From assembly GCA_943333505.2 (NCBI GenBank), contig CALQTN020000001.1:92673-156672 (forward strand): 64,000 nucleotides of DNA. Direction: 5' to 3'. The stretch is from Asaia bogorensis. GTDB lineage: Bacteria; Pseudomonadota; Alphaproteobacteria; Acetobacterales; Acetobacteraceae. A program made the translations under genes and the position numbers. Each line of letters opens with the position of its first letter. Position 1 is the first letter of the stretch. The notes beneath the pieces are model-generated. The model ran no database searches and was not told the DNA's origin. It saw only the letters and a list, made by a program, of their open reading frames with translations. Of this stretch, positions 19,034-30,341 are shown piece after piece.

Positions 19034-19797
19034 AGCCCACGCTCCCGCTTGATGCGGTCCCAGGCGGCATTGATGCGCGCGACCTTTTCGCCAGCACTGC
19101 GGATGAAAGCTTCCGGCACGCCGCGGCTGGCGAGACTATCTGGATGGTGTTCCCGCATCAGGCGCTTCCAGGTGGCGCGCAATTCATCGGGCCGGAGATC
19201 GCGGCTGACGCCGAGCACCGCATAGGGGTCTTCGCCGTCATCGGCGCGTCTTCCGGCCGAGGCACCCCGGGCACGATCCCAAGATGGCTCCCCAAGGGCG
19301 AAAGCGACATGGACCTCGCGCAGGAAAGCATCTTCGGTGCGATTGATCGGCGCATCGGCGCGCGCGATGGAGAACAGCGCCGAGAGCACGTCTTCCAGGA
19401 CAAAAGGGTTATCCGCGAACACCAGTCCCATGCGGCTGGCATAGGGCAGGAACGGCTCGGTACCGTCGCGGGCCTGATCGAACAGGCGGCCGACATCACC
19501 CTCCGACCCGGGCGGCACGCGGAAATGGCGCTTGAAGGCGTCGATTTCGGCGCGATTGACCGACCCATCGCATTTGGCGAGCCGTGCGGCCAGGACGACC
19601 ACGCCGAGGGCAAAGACCTGATCCCGCTGCTGCGGTGGTGCCCCGATGCGGGGATTGCCGCCGGTGAACTGGAATTTGGTGAAGCCAGCGCCGATCCCAC
19701 CATTCTCCGCTGCATGGCCAAGCGCTGCCCCGACCATGGCGCCCAACGGGCCGCCCATGGCGAACCCTGCCATCGCACCGACGATTTTGCCCCACAC
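19030..19797 (-). CDS. TerB/J-domain protein (DjlA-like co-chaperone)
   Basis: This is a DjlA-type membrane-associated co-chaperone predicted to stimulate DnaK. The 255-residue product begins with a glycine/alanine-rich stretch (KIVGAMAGFAMGGPLGAMVGAALG) of the kind found in DjlA-like proteins. A TerB-like helical domain follows (about 55-165, FALGVVVLAARLAKCDGSVNRAEI). The C-terminal J domain (about 185-255) contains DPYAVLGVSRDLRPDELRATWKRL and the essential HPD in REHHPDSL. It probably forms an operon with the downstream amidase. The link to peptidoglycan recycling is only by position. Confidence 0.87.
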   Translation of the reverse strand: MWGKIVGAMAGFAMGGPLGAMVGAALGHAAENGGIGAGFTKFQFTGGNPRIGAPPQQRDQVFALGVVVLAARLAKCDGSVNRAEIDAFKRHFRVPPGSEGDVGRLFDQARDGTEPFLPYASRMGLVFADNPFVLEDVLSALFSIARADAPINRTEDAFLREVHVAFALGEPSWDRARGASAGRRADDGEDPYAVLGVSRDLRPDELRATWKRLMREHHPDSLASRGVPEAFIRSAGEKVARINAAWDRIKRERGL

Positions 19798-19928
19798 TGC
19801 TTATGCGATCCTGCCATTCTACCTGGGATGTCTCTATCACGCAGAAGTTAGCGAAGCCAAAACGTCGCGGCTTGCCGTGGGCAGACTTGCCTCGCATTCT
19901 TAGGGCATATTTTTTCCACCTGGGGTGA

Positions 19929-22900
19929 ATGATGGCTGACTGGCAGTTCTGGATTGATCGCGGCGGCACCTTCACCGACATCGTTGCACGCGACCCGGAT
20001 GGACGGTTATCGACCCATAAGCTGCTCAGTGAAAATCCGGAGCGCTATCGCGATGCCGCGATTGCCGGGATCAAGCGGGTGCTCGGCGTCGCGCCCGATG
20101 CGCCGATCCCGCCTGGGCTGATCGATTGCGTAAAAATGGGCACCACTGTTGCCACCAATGCCTTGCTGGAACGCAAGGGCGAGCGGACCCTGCTGGTGGT
20201 CAACAAGGGCTTCGCCGATATGCTGCGGATCGGCAATCAGGCCCGGCCGCGTCTGTTCGATCTGAAGGTCGTGCTGCCCAGTCTGCTTTACGAGGATGTC
20301 GTCGAAATCACCGGGCGGGTGGGCGTTGATGGCGGGGAGATGGAAAGCCTGGACGAAAGCGCCGCCCGTGCCGCCTTCGTCGCCGCCCGCGAAAAGGGCA
20401 TCGGTGCGGTCGCCATCGTGCTGATGCATGCCTGGAAATACCCAGCGATGGAGCAGCGACTGGCCGAACTGGCGCGCGACGCCGGCTTCGCCCAGGTTTC
20501 CGCAAGCCACGCGACATCCCCCCTGCTGCGCATCGTGCCGCGCGGCGATACCACCGTGGTTGACGCTTATCTGTCGCCGATCCTGCGCCGCTATGTCGAT
20601 CAGGTGGCGTCCGAGCTTGATGGCGTCAGGCTTTATTTCATGCAGTCGAGCGGCGGTCTCGCCGAAGCCCGCCACTTCCAGGGCAAGGACGCGATCCTGT
20701 CGGGCCCTGCCGGCGGCATTGTCGGCGCCGCCCGCACCGCCGGGATGGCGGGGTTTAACCGCATCATCGGGTTCGACATGGGCGGCACATCCACCGACGT
20801 CGCGCTTTACGATGGCGGGTTCGAGCGCGCTTTCGAAACTGCGGTTGCCGGCGTGCGGATGCGGGCACCGATGATGGCGATCAACACCGTCGCCGCCGGT
20901 GGTGGCTCGATCCTGCATTTCGACGGCGCGCGGCTGCGGGTCGGTCCTGACAGCGCCGGTGCCAATCCCGGGCCGGCGGGCTATCGGCGAGGCGGGCCGC
21001 TCACCGTGACCGACGCCAATATCCTGGTGGGCAAGATCGTCCCGGCGCATTTCCCGGCAATTTTCGGCCCGAATGGCGATGAGAGCCTCGATGCCGACGT
21101 GGTCGCGGCGAAATTCGCCATTCTCGCGGGTGAGGTCGAGGCAGTCACCGGGCACGCCCAGGACAAGCGCGACGTCGCAGAAGGCTTCCTGCGCATCGCG
21201 GTCGCCAACATGGCCAACGCGATCAAGCAGGTCAGCGTGCAAAAGGGCCATGACATCAGCGCCTTCGCCCTGCAATGCTTCGGCGGCGCGGGCGGCCAGC
21301 ACGCTTGCCTGGTCGCCGATGAACTCGGCATGCAGACCGTGTTCATCCACCCGTTCGCCGGGGTGCTGTCGGCCTATGGCATGGGTCTCGCCGATCAGAG
21401 CGTGATGCGCGAACAGGCGGTCGAAACCCCGTTGAGCGAAGCCGCCCTGCCCGCCTTGCGCGATGTCGCCGACCGGCTCGCGGAAGCCGCCACCGCAGAT
21501 TTGCGCCGCCAGGGTGCCGAGATCGCCACGCCCCTGCTCACCCGCAAGCTGCATCTGCGCTACGCCGGCACCGAGGCCGCGTTGATCATCGACCTCACCG
21601 ACCACGCCGAGATTGTCGCCGCCTTCACCGCCGCCCATCGCGCCCGGTTCGGCTTTGCCACCCCCGATCGTGCGCTGGTGGTCGAAACCGTGGCAGTCGA
21701 AGCGGTTGCTCCCGGCGAGACAATCATCGAGGCCACGCTTGCCGCCCGCCAGTCCGGCACGCCACAACCGGTTGATCAAATCCACATCTGGAGTGGCGGC
21801 GCCGATCACCCGACGCCGGTATTCGATCGCACCGAACTTTTGGCCGGTGACCGCATCCCAGGCCCGGCGCTGATCCGCGAAGCCAATGCGACCACGGTCG
21901 TCGAACCCGGCTGGACCGCTGAAGTGACCGCGTTGAACCACATGATCCTGCGCCGCACCGCGGCCCGGCCGACCCTGTTTGCATCCGGCACCGACCGCGC
22001 CGACCCGGTGCTTTTGGAATTGTTCAACAATCTGTTCATGAACGTCGCCGAGCAGACCGGGGCAGTGCTGCAGAACACCTCGCAAAGCGTCAACATCAAG
22101 GAACGCCTGGATTTTTCCTGCGCGATTTTCGATGGCAGCGGTGCGCTGGTGGCCAATGCCCCACATGTGCCTGTTCACCTTGGGGCAATGGGCGAGAGCG
22201 TGCGTACGGTGTTGCAAGCCCGCGGCAAAACTTTGCGGCCAGGCGACGTGGTGGCGCTCAACAACCCCTATAATGGTGGCACCCATCTGCCGGATGTGAC
22301 GGTGATCACCCCGGTTTTCGATGAGGCTGGCAGCGAGATCCTGTTCTTCGTCGGCAGTCGCGGCCACCACGCCGATATCGGCGGCATCACCCCAGGCTCG
22401 ACCCCGCCAGCATCGCACACGCTGGAAGAAGAGGGCGTGGTGATCGACGATTTCCTGCTGGTCGAACATGGACATCTGCGCGAAGCCGAATTCCGCGCCG
22501 TGCTGGCGGCGGCCAAATACCCAGCGCGCAGCCCGGATGTGAACGTCGCCGACATCAAGGCCCAGGTCGCGGCCAATGAAAAAGGAGTACAGGAATTACA
22601 GCGCGTGGTCGGCCGCTATGGCTGGGACATGGTGCGCGCCTATATGCGCCACGTGATGGACAACGCCGAAGAAAGCGTCCGGCAGGTGATATCGCGCATC
22701 GGCGATGGCCACTTCGACTACACCATGGACGATGGCGCGCCACTGCGGGTGGTGGTCAAGGTCGATCATGCCAAGCGCAGCGCCGTGGTCGACTTCACCG
22801 GCACCGGGGCGCAGCGCGGCAACAACTTCAACGCACCTCCGGCAGTTACCCGCGCTGCGGTGCTTTATGTGTTCCGGTGTTTGGTCGGCACCGATATTCC

Positions 22901-23528
22901 GCTCAACGATGGCTGCCTCAAGCCGATCAAGATCATTATCCCGCCCGGCACCTTCCTATCGCCATTACCGGGTGCGGCCGTGGTGGCCGGCAACACCGAG
23001 GTCAGCCAGGCGACATGCAATGCGTTATTCGGGGCGTTGGGCGCGCTCGCCTGCAGCCAGGCGACGATGAACAACTTCCTGTTCGGCGATGCCACGCGAC
23101 AATATTATGAAACCATCTGCGGCGGCACCGGCGCGGGGCCAGATTTTGACGGCACTGATGCGGTGCAAACCCATATGACCAACACGCGGATGACCGATCC
23201 GGAGATCCTCGAACTGCGCTATCCGGTGGTGCAGGAAGAATTTTCGATCCGGCGCGGGTCGGGCGGGTTGGGCAAGTTCCATGGTGGCAATGGGTCGCGG
23301 CGGCGGATCCGGTTCCTGGAACCGATGACGGCGGTCATTGTGTCCTCGCGGCGCAACATCGCGCCTTTTGGCCTTGCGGGCGGCGCCGATGGGTCCGCTG
23401 GACGGCAATGGGTGGAACGCGCGGACGGCGCGACCCACGTTCTGACCGGCACCGATCAGGCCGAGTTGCGACCAGGTGATTGCTTCGTGATCGAAACCCC
23501 CGGCGGCGGGGGCTATGGTGCCAGCTAG
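19929..23528 (+). CDS. Fused hydantoinase/5-oxoprolinase (HyuA-HyuB)
   Basis: This is an ATP-dependent enzyme of the 5-oxoprolinase/N-methylhydantoinase family that opens 5-oxoproline or hydantoin rings. The 1199-residue product fuses the HyuA half (1 to about 690) and the HyuB half (about 695-1199). HyuA has the N-terminal [19 protein letters not shown] and the ASKHA phosphate motif [17 protein letters not shown]. HyuB starts [20 protein letters not shown] and contains [16 protein letters not shown] and a glycine-rich C-terminus, TPGGGGYG. An ATG at 19932 is equally possible. The full-length fusion resembles eukaryotic OPLAH and many bacterial oxoprolinases. The substrate cannot be decided from sequence. 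It is monocistronic. Confidence 0.88.
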   Translation: MMADWQFWIDRGGTFTDIVARDPDGRLSTHKLLSENPERYRDAAIAGIKRVLGVAPDAPIPPGLIDCVKMGTTVATNALLERKGERTLLVVNKGFADMLRIGNQARPRLFDLKVVLPSLLYEDVVEITGRVGVDGGEMESLDESAARAAFVAAREKGIGAVAIVLMHAWKYPAMEQRLAELARDAGFAQVSASHATSPLLRIVPRGDTTVVDAYLSPILRRYVDQVASELDGVRLYFMQSSGGLAEARHFQGKDAILSGPAGGIVGAARTAGMAGFNRIIGFDMGGTSTDVALYDGGFERAFETAVAGVRMRAPMMAINTVAAGGGSILHFDGARLRVGPDSAGANPGPAGYRRGGPLTVTDANILVGKIVPAHFPAIFGPNGDESLDADVVAAKFAILAGEVEAVTGHAQDKRDVAEGFLRIAVANMANAIKQVSVQKGHDISAFALQCFGGAGGQHACLVADELGMQTVFIHPFAGVLSAYGMGLADQSVMREQAVETPLSEAALPALRDVADRLAEAATADLRRQGAEIATPLLTRKLHLRYAGTEAALIIDLTDHAEIVAAFTAAHRARFGFATPDRALVVETVAVEAVAPGETIIEATLAARQSGTPQPVDQIHIWSGGADHPTPVFDRTELLAGDRIPGPALIREANATTVVEPGWTAEVTALNHMILRRTAARPTLFASGTDRADPVLLELFNNLFMNVAEQTGAVLQNTSQSVNIKERLDFSCAIFDGSGALVANAPHVPVHLGAMGESVRTVLQARGKTLRPGDVVALNNPYNGGTHLPDVTVITPVFDEAGSEILFFVGSRGHHADIGGITPGSTPPASHTLEEEGVVIDDFLLVEHGHLREAEFRAVLAAAKYPARSPDVNVADIKAQVAANEKGVQELQRVVGRYGWDMVRAYMRHVMDNAEESVRQVISRIGDGHFDYTMDDGAPLRVVVKVDHAKRSAVVDFTGTGAQRGNNFNAPPAVTRAAVLYVFRCLVGTDIPLNDGCLKPIKIIIPPGTFLSPLPGAAVVAGNTEVSQATCNALFGALGALACSQATMNNFLFGDATRQYYETICGGTGAGPDFDGTDAVQTHMTNTRMTDPEILELRYPVVQEEFSIRRGSGGLGKFHGGNGSRRRIRFLEPMTAVIVSSRRNIAPFGLAGGADGSAGRQWVERADGATHVLTGTDQAELRPGDCFVIETPGGGGYGAS

Positions 23529-23573
23529 CGACAGGCGTTGCCTTACCGGACCTGTGGGACCAAATACCACGTC

Positions 23574-24557
23574 ATGGCCGACCTAACTGCAATCCAATCC
23601 GCCGATCTGACCGCCGCCCGCGCCGTGCTGGACGCCGAAGCTGCCGGGATTTCGGCCCTGTCGCGCACGCTTGATCGCGGCTTCAGCGCGGCAGTCGATG
23701 TGTTGCTGGCCATTGCTGGCCGCGTGGTCGTGTCGGGGATGGGCAAGTCCGGCCATGTCGCCCGCAAGATTGCCGCCACCTTTGCCTCAACCGGCACCAC
23801 CGCGCTTTACGTGCATCCGGCCGAGGCGTCGCATGGCGATCTCGGGATGATTGCCGAGGGCGATGCCATCCTGGCACTGTCCAACTCGGGGGAAACCGCC
23901 GAGCTCGCGGATTTGATCGGCTATGCGCGCCGCTTCGGCATCAAGTTGATCGCCATTACCGCCGGGGCCACCAGCAGCCTCGCCCAGGCCGCCGATGTGG
24001 CGCTGATCCTGCCCGACGCGGCGGAAGCCTGCCCGATGGGGCTTGCGCCCACCACCAGCACCACGATGCAAATGGCGCTCGGCGATGCATTGGCGGTGGC
24101 ATTGCTGACGCGGCGCGGCTTCGGTCCCACCGATTTCCGCCGCTTCCACCCGGGCGGCAAGCTTGGCGCGCGGCTGCGGCGGACCCGCGACCTGATGCAT
24201 ACCGGCGATGAGATTCCGCTGGCGCCAACCGCGACCGCGATGGCCGACGCGCTGGTGCTGATGACCGAAAAACGCTTTGGCTGCCTGGGGGTTATCGATG
24301 CGGACGGCGCGCTGGTCGGCATTCTGACCGATGGCGATCTACGCCGGGCCATGGCACCCGACCTGCTGACCCGCAGCTTGGGCGCGGTGATGAACACCAG
24401 CCCACGCAGCATCGGCCCAGACGCGCTGGCCGCTGAGGCATTGCATGCGATGAACACCGCCAGCAGCCCATTTACCACCTTGTTCGTGGTCGATGCGGCG
24501 CGCCGCCCGCTCGGCATTCTGCATATCCACGACCTGCTGCGCGCTGGATTGGCCTGA
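23574..24557 (+). CDS. kdsD: D-arabinose 5-phosphate isomerase
   Basis: KdsD interconverts D-ribulose 5-phosphate and D-arabinose 5-phosphate, the first step to KDO for lipopolysaccharide. The 327-residue product has an N-terminal SIS domain (VVVSGMGKSGHVARKIAATFASTGT, ALSNSGETAEL, SSLAQAADVALILPDAAEACPMGLAPTTSTT) and two C-terminal CBS domains (MHTGDEIPLAPTATAMADAL onward). The frame opens at 23538. I chose the ATG at 23574 because it gives the usual length of about 328. It abuts lptC directly, consistent with an LPS operon. Confidence 0.94.
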   Translation: MADLTAIQSADLTAARAVLDAEAAGISALSRTLDRGFSAAVDVLLAIAGRVVVSGMGKSGHVARKIAATFASTGTTALYVHPAEASHGDLGMIAEGDAILALSNSGETAELADLIGYARRFGIKLIAITAGATSSLAQAADVALILPDAAEACPMGLAPTTSTTMQMALGDALAVALLTRRGFGPTDFRRFHPGGKLGARLRRTRDLMHTGDEIPLAPTATAMADALVLMTEKRFGCLGVIDADGALVGILTDGDLRRAMAPDLLTRSLGAVMNTSPRSIGPDALAAEALHAMNTASSPFTTLFVVDAARRPLGILHIHDLLRAGLA

Positions 24558-25277
24558 ATGTCGGAATTGGGTTCACCCTATCCAGGCCCTGACCGTTATC
24601 CAGGCCCCGACCGTCATCCAGGCCCTGACCGTCGTGGCGCCCATTTTCTGCGGGTCCGTCGCGCCGCGCCCAGCACCGCGCAGGCGTTGCGCCGCCGCTG
24701 GCTCATCGGCTTGGCCAAGGGCGCGCTGCCGGTCGCGGCACTGGGCCTGCTGGCACTGCTGACCCTGTGGCCGGAATTGACTGGCGATCTTGACCGCGCC
24801 CGCATCAGCTACCGCCGCCAGACCGTCGTGCAGGATGGCGGCACCCTGCGTAACCCGAGCTATACCGGCTTCGATGAAAACGGCAGCCCGTTCACCATCA
24901 CCGCGATCTCCGCCCGCCAGATCATGGCCGGGCCACAACTGCCGGGCCGAACCGTGCTCACCGCACCGGCTGGCGATATTCAACTGGTCGGCGGTGCCTG
25001 GTTGATGGCGAAGTCCGATCATGGGGTCTATATGCAACGGGATGGGCAGTTGGACCTGTTTGGCGAGGTCAGCTTGTACCGGGATGATGGCATTGAAATG
25101 CAAACCAGCGCCGTGACGATTGATCTCAAAGCTGCCGCGATGATCGGGCCCGAACAAGTGCATGTCCGCGGTCCGTTCGGCACACTCGACGCGCAAGGCT
25201 TTAGCGTCAGCGATCGCGGTATGGTGCTGCATTTCACCGGGCCGGGCCGCTTGGTGCTGGATGGAGCGGGGCGATGA
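24558..25277 (+). CDS. lptC: LPS export protein LptC
   Basis: LptC is the bitopic inner-membrane protein that passes LPS from LptB2FG to the periplasmic bridge LptA. The 239-residue protein has one membrane segment (LAKGALPVAALGLLALLTLWP) and then an OstA-like beta-jellyroll domain (RRQTVVQDGGTLRNPSYTGFDENGSPFTITA onward). The cytoplasmic N-terminus is unusual: it carries a PGPDR(Y/H) repeat encoded by three tandem 18-bp units. The assignment rests on position between kdsD and lptA and on domain shape, as LptC sequences are divergent. Confidence 0.9.
   Translation: MSELGSPYPGPDRYPGPDRHPGPDRRGAHFLRVRRAAPSTAQALRRRWLIGLAKGALPVAALGLLALLTLWPELTGDLDRARISYRRQTVVQDGGTLRNPSYTGFDENGSPFTITAISARQIMAGPQLPGRTVLTAPAGDIQLVGGAWLMAKSDHGVYMQRDGQLDLFGEVSLYRDDGIEMQTSAVTIDLKAAAMIGPEQVHVRGPFGTLDAQGFSVSDRGMVLHFTGPGRLVLDGAGR
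24579..24632 (+). repeat. Three tandem 18-bp units inside lptC
   Basis: Three head-to-tail 18-bp units (24579-24596, 24597-24614, 24615-24632) differ at only one or two positions. The first unit is TATCCAGGCCCTGACCGT. They are in frame and encode repeats of PGPDR plus Y/H in the cytoplasmic N-terminus of LptC. Because the unit is a multiple of three, copy-number change would keep the frame. Confidence 0.95.
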
Positions 25278-26163
25278 TGCGGGCTTTGGCGATGATGATT
25301 TTTGCGACGGCCGCGCTGGCACAGCAGGCAGCAGCGCAGCCGATCGATCTGACCAAGGGCGGCGCGATCGAGCTGACTTGGCGCGACGAGTGGGAAATTC
25401 GCGATCAGGAAAAAACTGCGACCGTCACCGGTGATGCACGGGCGGTGCGCGGCAATGTGACGGTGCTCGCCGACAAGCTGGTGGCGCATTACCGCAAGAA
25501 AGTCGGCAACACGGGCGAAGCGGCGACCGGCGGCAACGAAATTTACCGCCTTGAAGCGCATGGCCATGTCCGGATCGTTACCGCCACCGACGAAGCGGTT
25601 GGCGATGCGGCAGTGTACGACATTGATCAGGCAGTGCTGGTGATGACCGGGACGGCATTGCGGCTGACCACCCCGCAGCAGGTTCTGACCGCACGCGACA
25701 GCCTCGAATACTGGTCCGAGAAGCGCATGGCGGTGGCGCGCGGGGCAGCGGTGGTGACAACCGCCGATGGCCGCCGGATCGCCGCCGACACTTTGGTGGG
25801 CTATACCGCGCCGCCGAAATCGGATCGCGCGGCGACACCCCAGACTGATGCGCTGGCCGCATCGGGAGCACTCGAACGCGTCGAGGCCTATGGTAATGTC
25901 GAGGTTCGCACTGCGGCCGATAATGGCCGCGCCGATCGCGGACTTTATATCGCGGCACTGGATTCCGCCTGGCTGCTGGGCAATGTCCGCCTTTCAGCCG
26001 GCAACGGCATGCAGATGAAAGTCGACGCGGCTGTTGCTAACAAGAAGACCGGCATCTTCCGTACCGTCAACCTGCCGGGCAACCGGGCGCAGGGCATGAT
26101 CCCGCCGAGCGTTGGCAAACCACCTCCGGTTGCGGCGCCGGCGCCGCTTGACAAGCCAAAACG

Positions 26164-26167
<4 letters not shown>
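25274..26167 (+). CDS. lptA: LPS transport periplasmic protein LptA
   Basis: LptA forms the periplasmic bridge carrying LPS from LptC to LptD. The 297-residue product has a signal peptide ([23 protein letters not shown], probable cleavage after AAA). An OstA domain follows: [35 protein letters not shown]. The C-terminal part contains a second beta-rich stretch and a proline-rich tail ([18 protein letters not shown]). It is longer than E. coli LptA (about 185), typical of alphaproteobacteria. It overlaps lptC and lptB by 4 bp each. Confidence 0.91.
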
Positions 26168-26913
<746 letters not shown>

Positions 26914-27030
26914 ATTCGCATCGGCCGGTTCACTTAGCACGATTCTTGCTTGCATCTTTTGTCCGGGCGCGCTGTTCTCTCCCGCAGGTGGGTTCTACCA
27001 CTTTTCGTGCAATCGGTGAGTCCAGAATTT

Positions 27031-28575
27031 ATGGCGATCGGCCCCCGGCTCGACCTACGGCAGTCCCAATCGCTGGTGATGACGCCACTGTTGCGCCAGG
27101 CAATCCAATTGTTGCAATTTAATAATATTGAGGTCACAGCCTTTGTCGAGGAGGAGCTCGAGCGCAATCCACTGCTCGAACGGGACGAAGGCTTTGATGC
27201 ACCGATCGGCGAACGCCCGGACCGCGATCAACGACTTGAGTCGACCGCGTCATCGGAAAACCAAGCCGAGTCCTCCTGGGATGAGGGTGGGGCAACCCGC
27301 GATTCTGCGGATGCGGCGTCGGCGGAAACCCTGTCGAGCAGCCAGGATTCCCCACTCGATGCCGACGCGGCTGAATCCTACGATCCCGGGGGCGCTGGCG
27401 ATGGCGTCAGCGCCCCCGGAGGCAACCAGTCATTCGACGACGATGATCGCAGCATCGACGACTTTGCCGAGAAGGCAACAACGCTGCGAGAACATCTCGG
27501 CGAGCAGCTGCGGCTGTCGTTCAACGATCCGGCTGAACGCCTGATCGGCGCCTATCTGATCGCGCTGCTCGATCCGAGCGGGCGACTTTCTGCCGCACCC
27601 GCGGACTTGGCGAAGGCATTGGGCACCTCGCTTGAAGCCGTCGAGGCCGTGCGTACCAAGATGATGCGGTTTGATCCAACCGGTATGTTCGCCCGCGATC
27701 TGCGCGAATGCCTCGCGGCCCAGCTCGCGGAGAAAAACCGGCTCGACCCGGCGATGATGGCTATGCTCGACAATCTCGACATGCTGGCCAAGCGCGACCT
27801 GAAAGGGTTGATGGTGGTGTGCGGCGTCGATGGCGCCGATATCGCCGACATGATCGCCGAAATCCGTCGGCTCGACCCGAAACCCGGCGCGACCTGGGAT
27901 GCGACCCCGCCCGCGCCGGTCATCCCCGATGTGCTGATGCGGCCGTCACCGTCCGAGGAAGGCGGCTGGTTGCTGGAGCTGAACCCAGAAACCATGCCAC
28001 GGGTGCTGGTCAATCAGGGCTTCACCGCCCAGGTGCTGACCCGCGCCGGTAAGGGTGGCAGCAAGGATGATAAGAATTTCCTCGCCGAAAAACTCCATAC
28101 CGCGACATGGCTGGTTAAATCGCTGCAGCAACGCGCCAACACCATCCTGAAGGTGTCCGCCGAGATCGTCCGCCGCCAGGATGCCTTCTTCCGCCACGGT
28201 GTCAGCCAGCTCAGACCGCTGATATTGCGCGATATTTCTGAAGCGGTGGAATTGCACGAAAGCACCGTGAGCCGGGTGACTTCGAATAAATACATCGCCA
28301 CGCCGCGCGGCATCTTCGAGCTGAAGTATTTCTTTACCACCGCGGTCGCCAGCAATTCGGGCGGGGAAAGCCACAGCGCAGAAGCAATTCGCCAGCGCAT
28401 CAAAACGATGGTGGCGGCGGAAGATCCCATTAATATTCTGTCAGATGACGCAATCGTAACCACCCTGCGGAAGGAAGGCGTGGACATTGCCCGCCGGACC
28501 GTGGCCAAATACCGGGATGCGCTGCATATCCCAAGTTCGGTGCAGCGCAAACGGGAGAAGGCCTTACCGGCATAA
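27031..28575 (+). CDS. rpoN: RNA polymerase sigma-54 factor
   Basis: RpoN is the sigma-54 factor that recognises -24/-12 promoters and needs AAA+ activators. The 514-residue product has region I (MAIGPRLDLRQSQSLVMTPLLRQAIQLLQFNN), which is glutamine and leucine rich and contacts activators, then an acidic region II (about 60-150), a core-binding domain, the helix-turn-helix LRDISEAVELHESTVSRVTSNKYIATPRGIFELKYFF, and the RpoN box ARRTVAKYRDAL near the C-terminus. The frame extends to a TTG at 26950. The ATG at 27031 fits the conserved N-terminus. It sits between lptB and hpf as in many proteobacteria. Confidence 0.96.
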   Translation: MAIGPRLDLRQSQSLVMTPLLRQAIQLLQFNNIEVTAFVEEELERNPLLERDEGFDAPIGERPDRDQRLESTASSENQAESSWDEGGATRDSADAASAETLSSSQDSPLDADAAESYDPGGAGDGVSAPGGNQSFDDDDRSIDDFAEKATTLREHLGEQLRLSFNDPAERLIGAYLIALLDPSGRLSAAPADLAKALGTSLEAVEAVRTKMMRFDPTGMFARDLRECLAAQLAEKNRLDPAMMAMLDNLDMLAKRDLKGLMVVCGVDGADIADMIAEIRRLDPKPGATWDATPPAPVIPDVLMRPSPSEEGGWLLELNPETMPRVLVNQGFTAQVLTRAGKGGSKDDKNFLAEKLHTATWLVKSLQQRANTILKVSAEIVRRQDAFFRHGVSQLRPLILRDISEAVELHESTVSRVTSNKYIATPRGIFELKYFFTTAVASNSGGESHSAEAIRQRIKTMVAAEDPINILSDDAIVTTLRKEGVDIARRTVAKYRDALHIPSSVQRKREKALPA

Positions 28576-28619
28576 GGGTGCCGGTCGGCGGTCCCGAACG
28601 CGTAAATGGGGAGTTTCCC

Positions 28620-29225
28620 ATGCAGATCACGGTCTCGGGTAAACAGGTTGAATTGTCGGACGCATTGCGGACCCGCGTCGAACACCAACTCACCACGATC
28701 ACAGCGAAATATTTCTCCCACGCCCAGGAGGCCCAGGTCACGTTTGGACGGGCGCGAAGTTTTTTCACCTGCGACATCAGCGTCCATGCCGGCCGTGGCC
28801 TGACTTTGCGATCCGAAGGTGAAGCAGCCGACGCCCATGGCGCGCTCGACGATGCGGCCGAACACATCGCCAAGCGACTGCGGCGCTATCGACGCCGGGT
28901 GAACGATCATTCCCGCGACCAGGCCAATCGCGCCCGTCCCCAGGCAGCGCGCCAGTACACGCTGCGCCAGGAAGACGATGGCGATGTCGCTGAGGCCGAC
29001 GGTGCCGATGGTAGCACGGTGCTCGATCACGCCACTTACGCGACCGTGGTCGCCGAAGTCGCCGCCGAAATATTGATCCTGTCAGTCGGGGATGCGGTGA
29101 TGCGAATGGATCTCGCCGATGTTCCGGTGCTGATGTTTCGCAACACCGCGAGCGGTGAATTGAACGTGGTCTATCGCCGCAGCGACGGCAATATCGGCTG
29201 GATTGACCCAGCTTCCGCCACCTGA
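28620..29225 (+). CDS. hpf: Long-form ribosome hibernation-promoting factor
   Basis: HPF binds the 30S subunit and, in its long form, dimerises ribosomes into inactive 100S particles during stress. The 201-residue product has the N-terminal S30AE domain (MQITVSGKQVELSDALRTRVEHQLTTITAKYF) and, after an acidic linker, a C-terminal dimerisation domain (AEILILSVGDAVMRMDLADVPVLMFRNTASGELNVVYRRSDGNIGWI). The ATG at 28620 has GGGGAG upstream; a frame start at 28578 is less likely. Long HPF directly after rpoN is standard in alphaproteobacteria. Confidence 0.94.
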   Translation: MQITVSGKQVELSDALRTRVEHQLTTITAKYFSHAQEAQVTFGRARSFFTCDISVHAGRGLTLRSEGEAADAHGALDDAAEHIAKRLRRYRRRVNDHSRDQANRARPQAARQYTLRQEDDGDVAEADGADGSTVLDHATYATVVAEVAAEILILSVGDAVMRMDLADVPVLMFRNTASGELNVVYRRSDGNIGWIDPASAT

Positions 29226-29335
29226 GCGAAGCAGGGCGGACCGTCGCAGGAGATCGCAAATTCCGCCCTGTTGCCCTGATCGCCATCACACCCGATATAG
29301 TGGGAGAAATCACAAGCAAGACATCGATAGGCGAT

Positions 29336-30307
29336 ATGGCGAAAAACGACTGGGAAATCCCGAGTAACCTGCAACCCGACCCAACCGACTACGCCTACGA
29401 CCTCGAAGGGGCGTTGCGTGCGGTGGTTGGCCTGCGGGCAAACGTGCCTGCCGATGCGTTCACTGCCAACACACTCGGCACCGAACGGGTGGGCAATGGC
29501 GTCGTGATCCGCGCCGACGGGCTGGTGCTGACCATCGGCTATCTGATCACCGAAGCCGAAACCGTGTGGCTGATCACCCATGATGGCAGGGCGGTACAGG
29601 GCCATGCGCTGGCGTTCGACCAGAATAGCGGCTTTGGTCTGGTGCAGGCGCTGGGCCGGCTTGATGTGCCGGTCATGGAAATGGGCGATTCCGACGCACT
29701 CGAAATCGGCGCCGAAGCGGTTTTGGCCGCTGGTGGCGGACGCGAACATGCGATCGAAACCCGGGTGCTCGGGCGCCAGGAATTTGCCGGCTACTGGGAA
29801 TACTTGCTCGACAACGCAATTTTCACCGCCCCCGCCCATCCGTTCTGGTCCGGTTCGGCGCTGATCGGGCGCGACGGCAAGCTACTCGGCATTGGCTCGT
29901 TGATATTGCAGCAAGGCGATGGCAAGCGGCGGATGGACATGAACATGGTGGTGCCGATCGCCTATCTGCGCCCGGTGCTCGATGATCTGCTCGCGCATGG
30001 TCGCCTGCCGCGACCGGCGCGCCCGTGGCTGGGGCTGTACGCGCTGGAAAACGACGGCGGCGTGGTGGTCGGCGGGGTATCCGAGCGTGGTCCGGCCGCC
30101 AAGGCCGGCATCCAGCAGGGTGATCGCATTATCGCCGTCGGCGACGAGGAAGTCGGCGACCTCGCCGGGTTGTGGCGCAAGCTGTGGGCCAGCGGTCCAG
30201 CGGGGGCGCCAGTGCTGCTGCGGGTGTCGCGCGATGGCAGCGAAATGGCTGTGCGCATCACCTCGACCGACCGCACCTCGTTGTTCCGGGCGCCACGTCT
30301 GCACTGA
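29336..30307 (+). CDS. HtrA-like S1C protein with PDZ, probably proteolytically dead
   Basis: The 323-residue product has a trypsin-like S1C domain (about 45-215) and one PDZ domain (230-310, AKAGIQQGDRIIAVGDEEV). Aligned by eye to HtrA/DegP, the catalytic His position (TNNHV) is Tyr69 in LTIGYLI, and the catalytic Asp position (RSDIALI) is Gly99 in NSGFGLV. A serine is kept at 172 (WSGSALI). With His and Asp gone it should not cleave peptides, and it may act as a binding protein or chaperone. I see no signal peptide. The GTG at 29300 is an alternative start. The position after hpf suggests a stress role, which is inference. Confidence 0.8.
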   Translation: MAKNDWEIPSNLQPDPTDYAYDLEGALRAVVGLRANVPADAFTANTLGTERVGNGVVIRADGLVLTIGYLITEAETVWLITHDGRAVQGHALAFDQNSGFGLVQALGRLDVPVMEMGDSDALEIGAEAVLAAGGGREHAIETRVLGRQEFAGYWEYLLDNAIFTAPAHPFWSGSALIGRDGKLLGIGSLILQQGDGKRRMDMNMVVPIAYLRPVLDDLLAHGRLPRPARPWLGLYALENDGGVVVGGVSERGPAAKAGIQQGDRIIAVGDEEVGDLAGLWRKLWASGPAGAPVLLRVSRDGSEMAVRITSTDRTSLFRAPRLH

Positions 30308-30341
30308 AAGCGCCGGGCGGCATTCCATTATCAGAGAATTG

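Noticed and set aside
20007..22475. An 822-codon open frame on the minus strand
   Set aside because: It is antisense to the HyuA-HyuB gene, has no recognisable domain, and arises from high GC at third positions.
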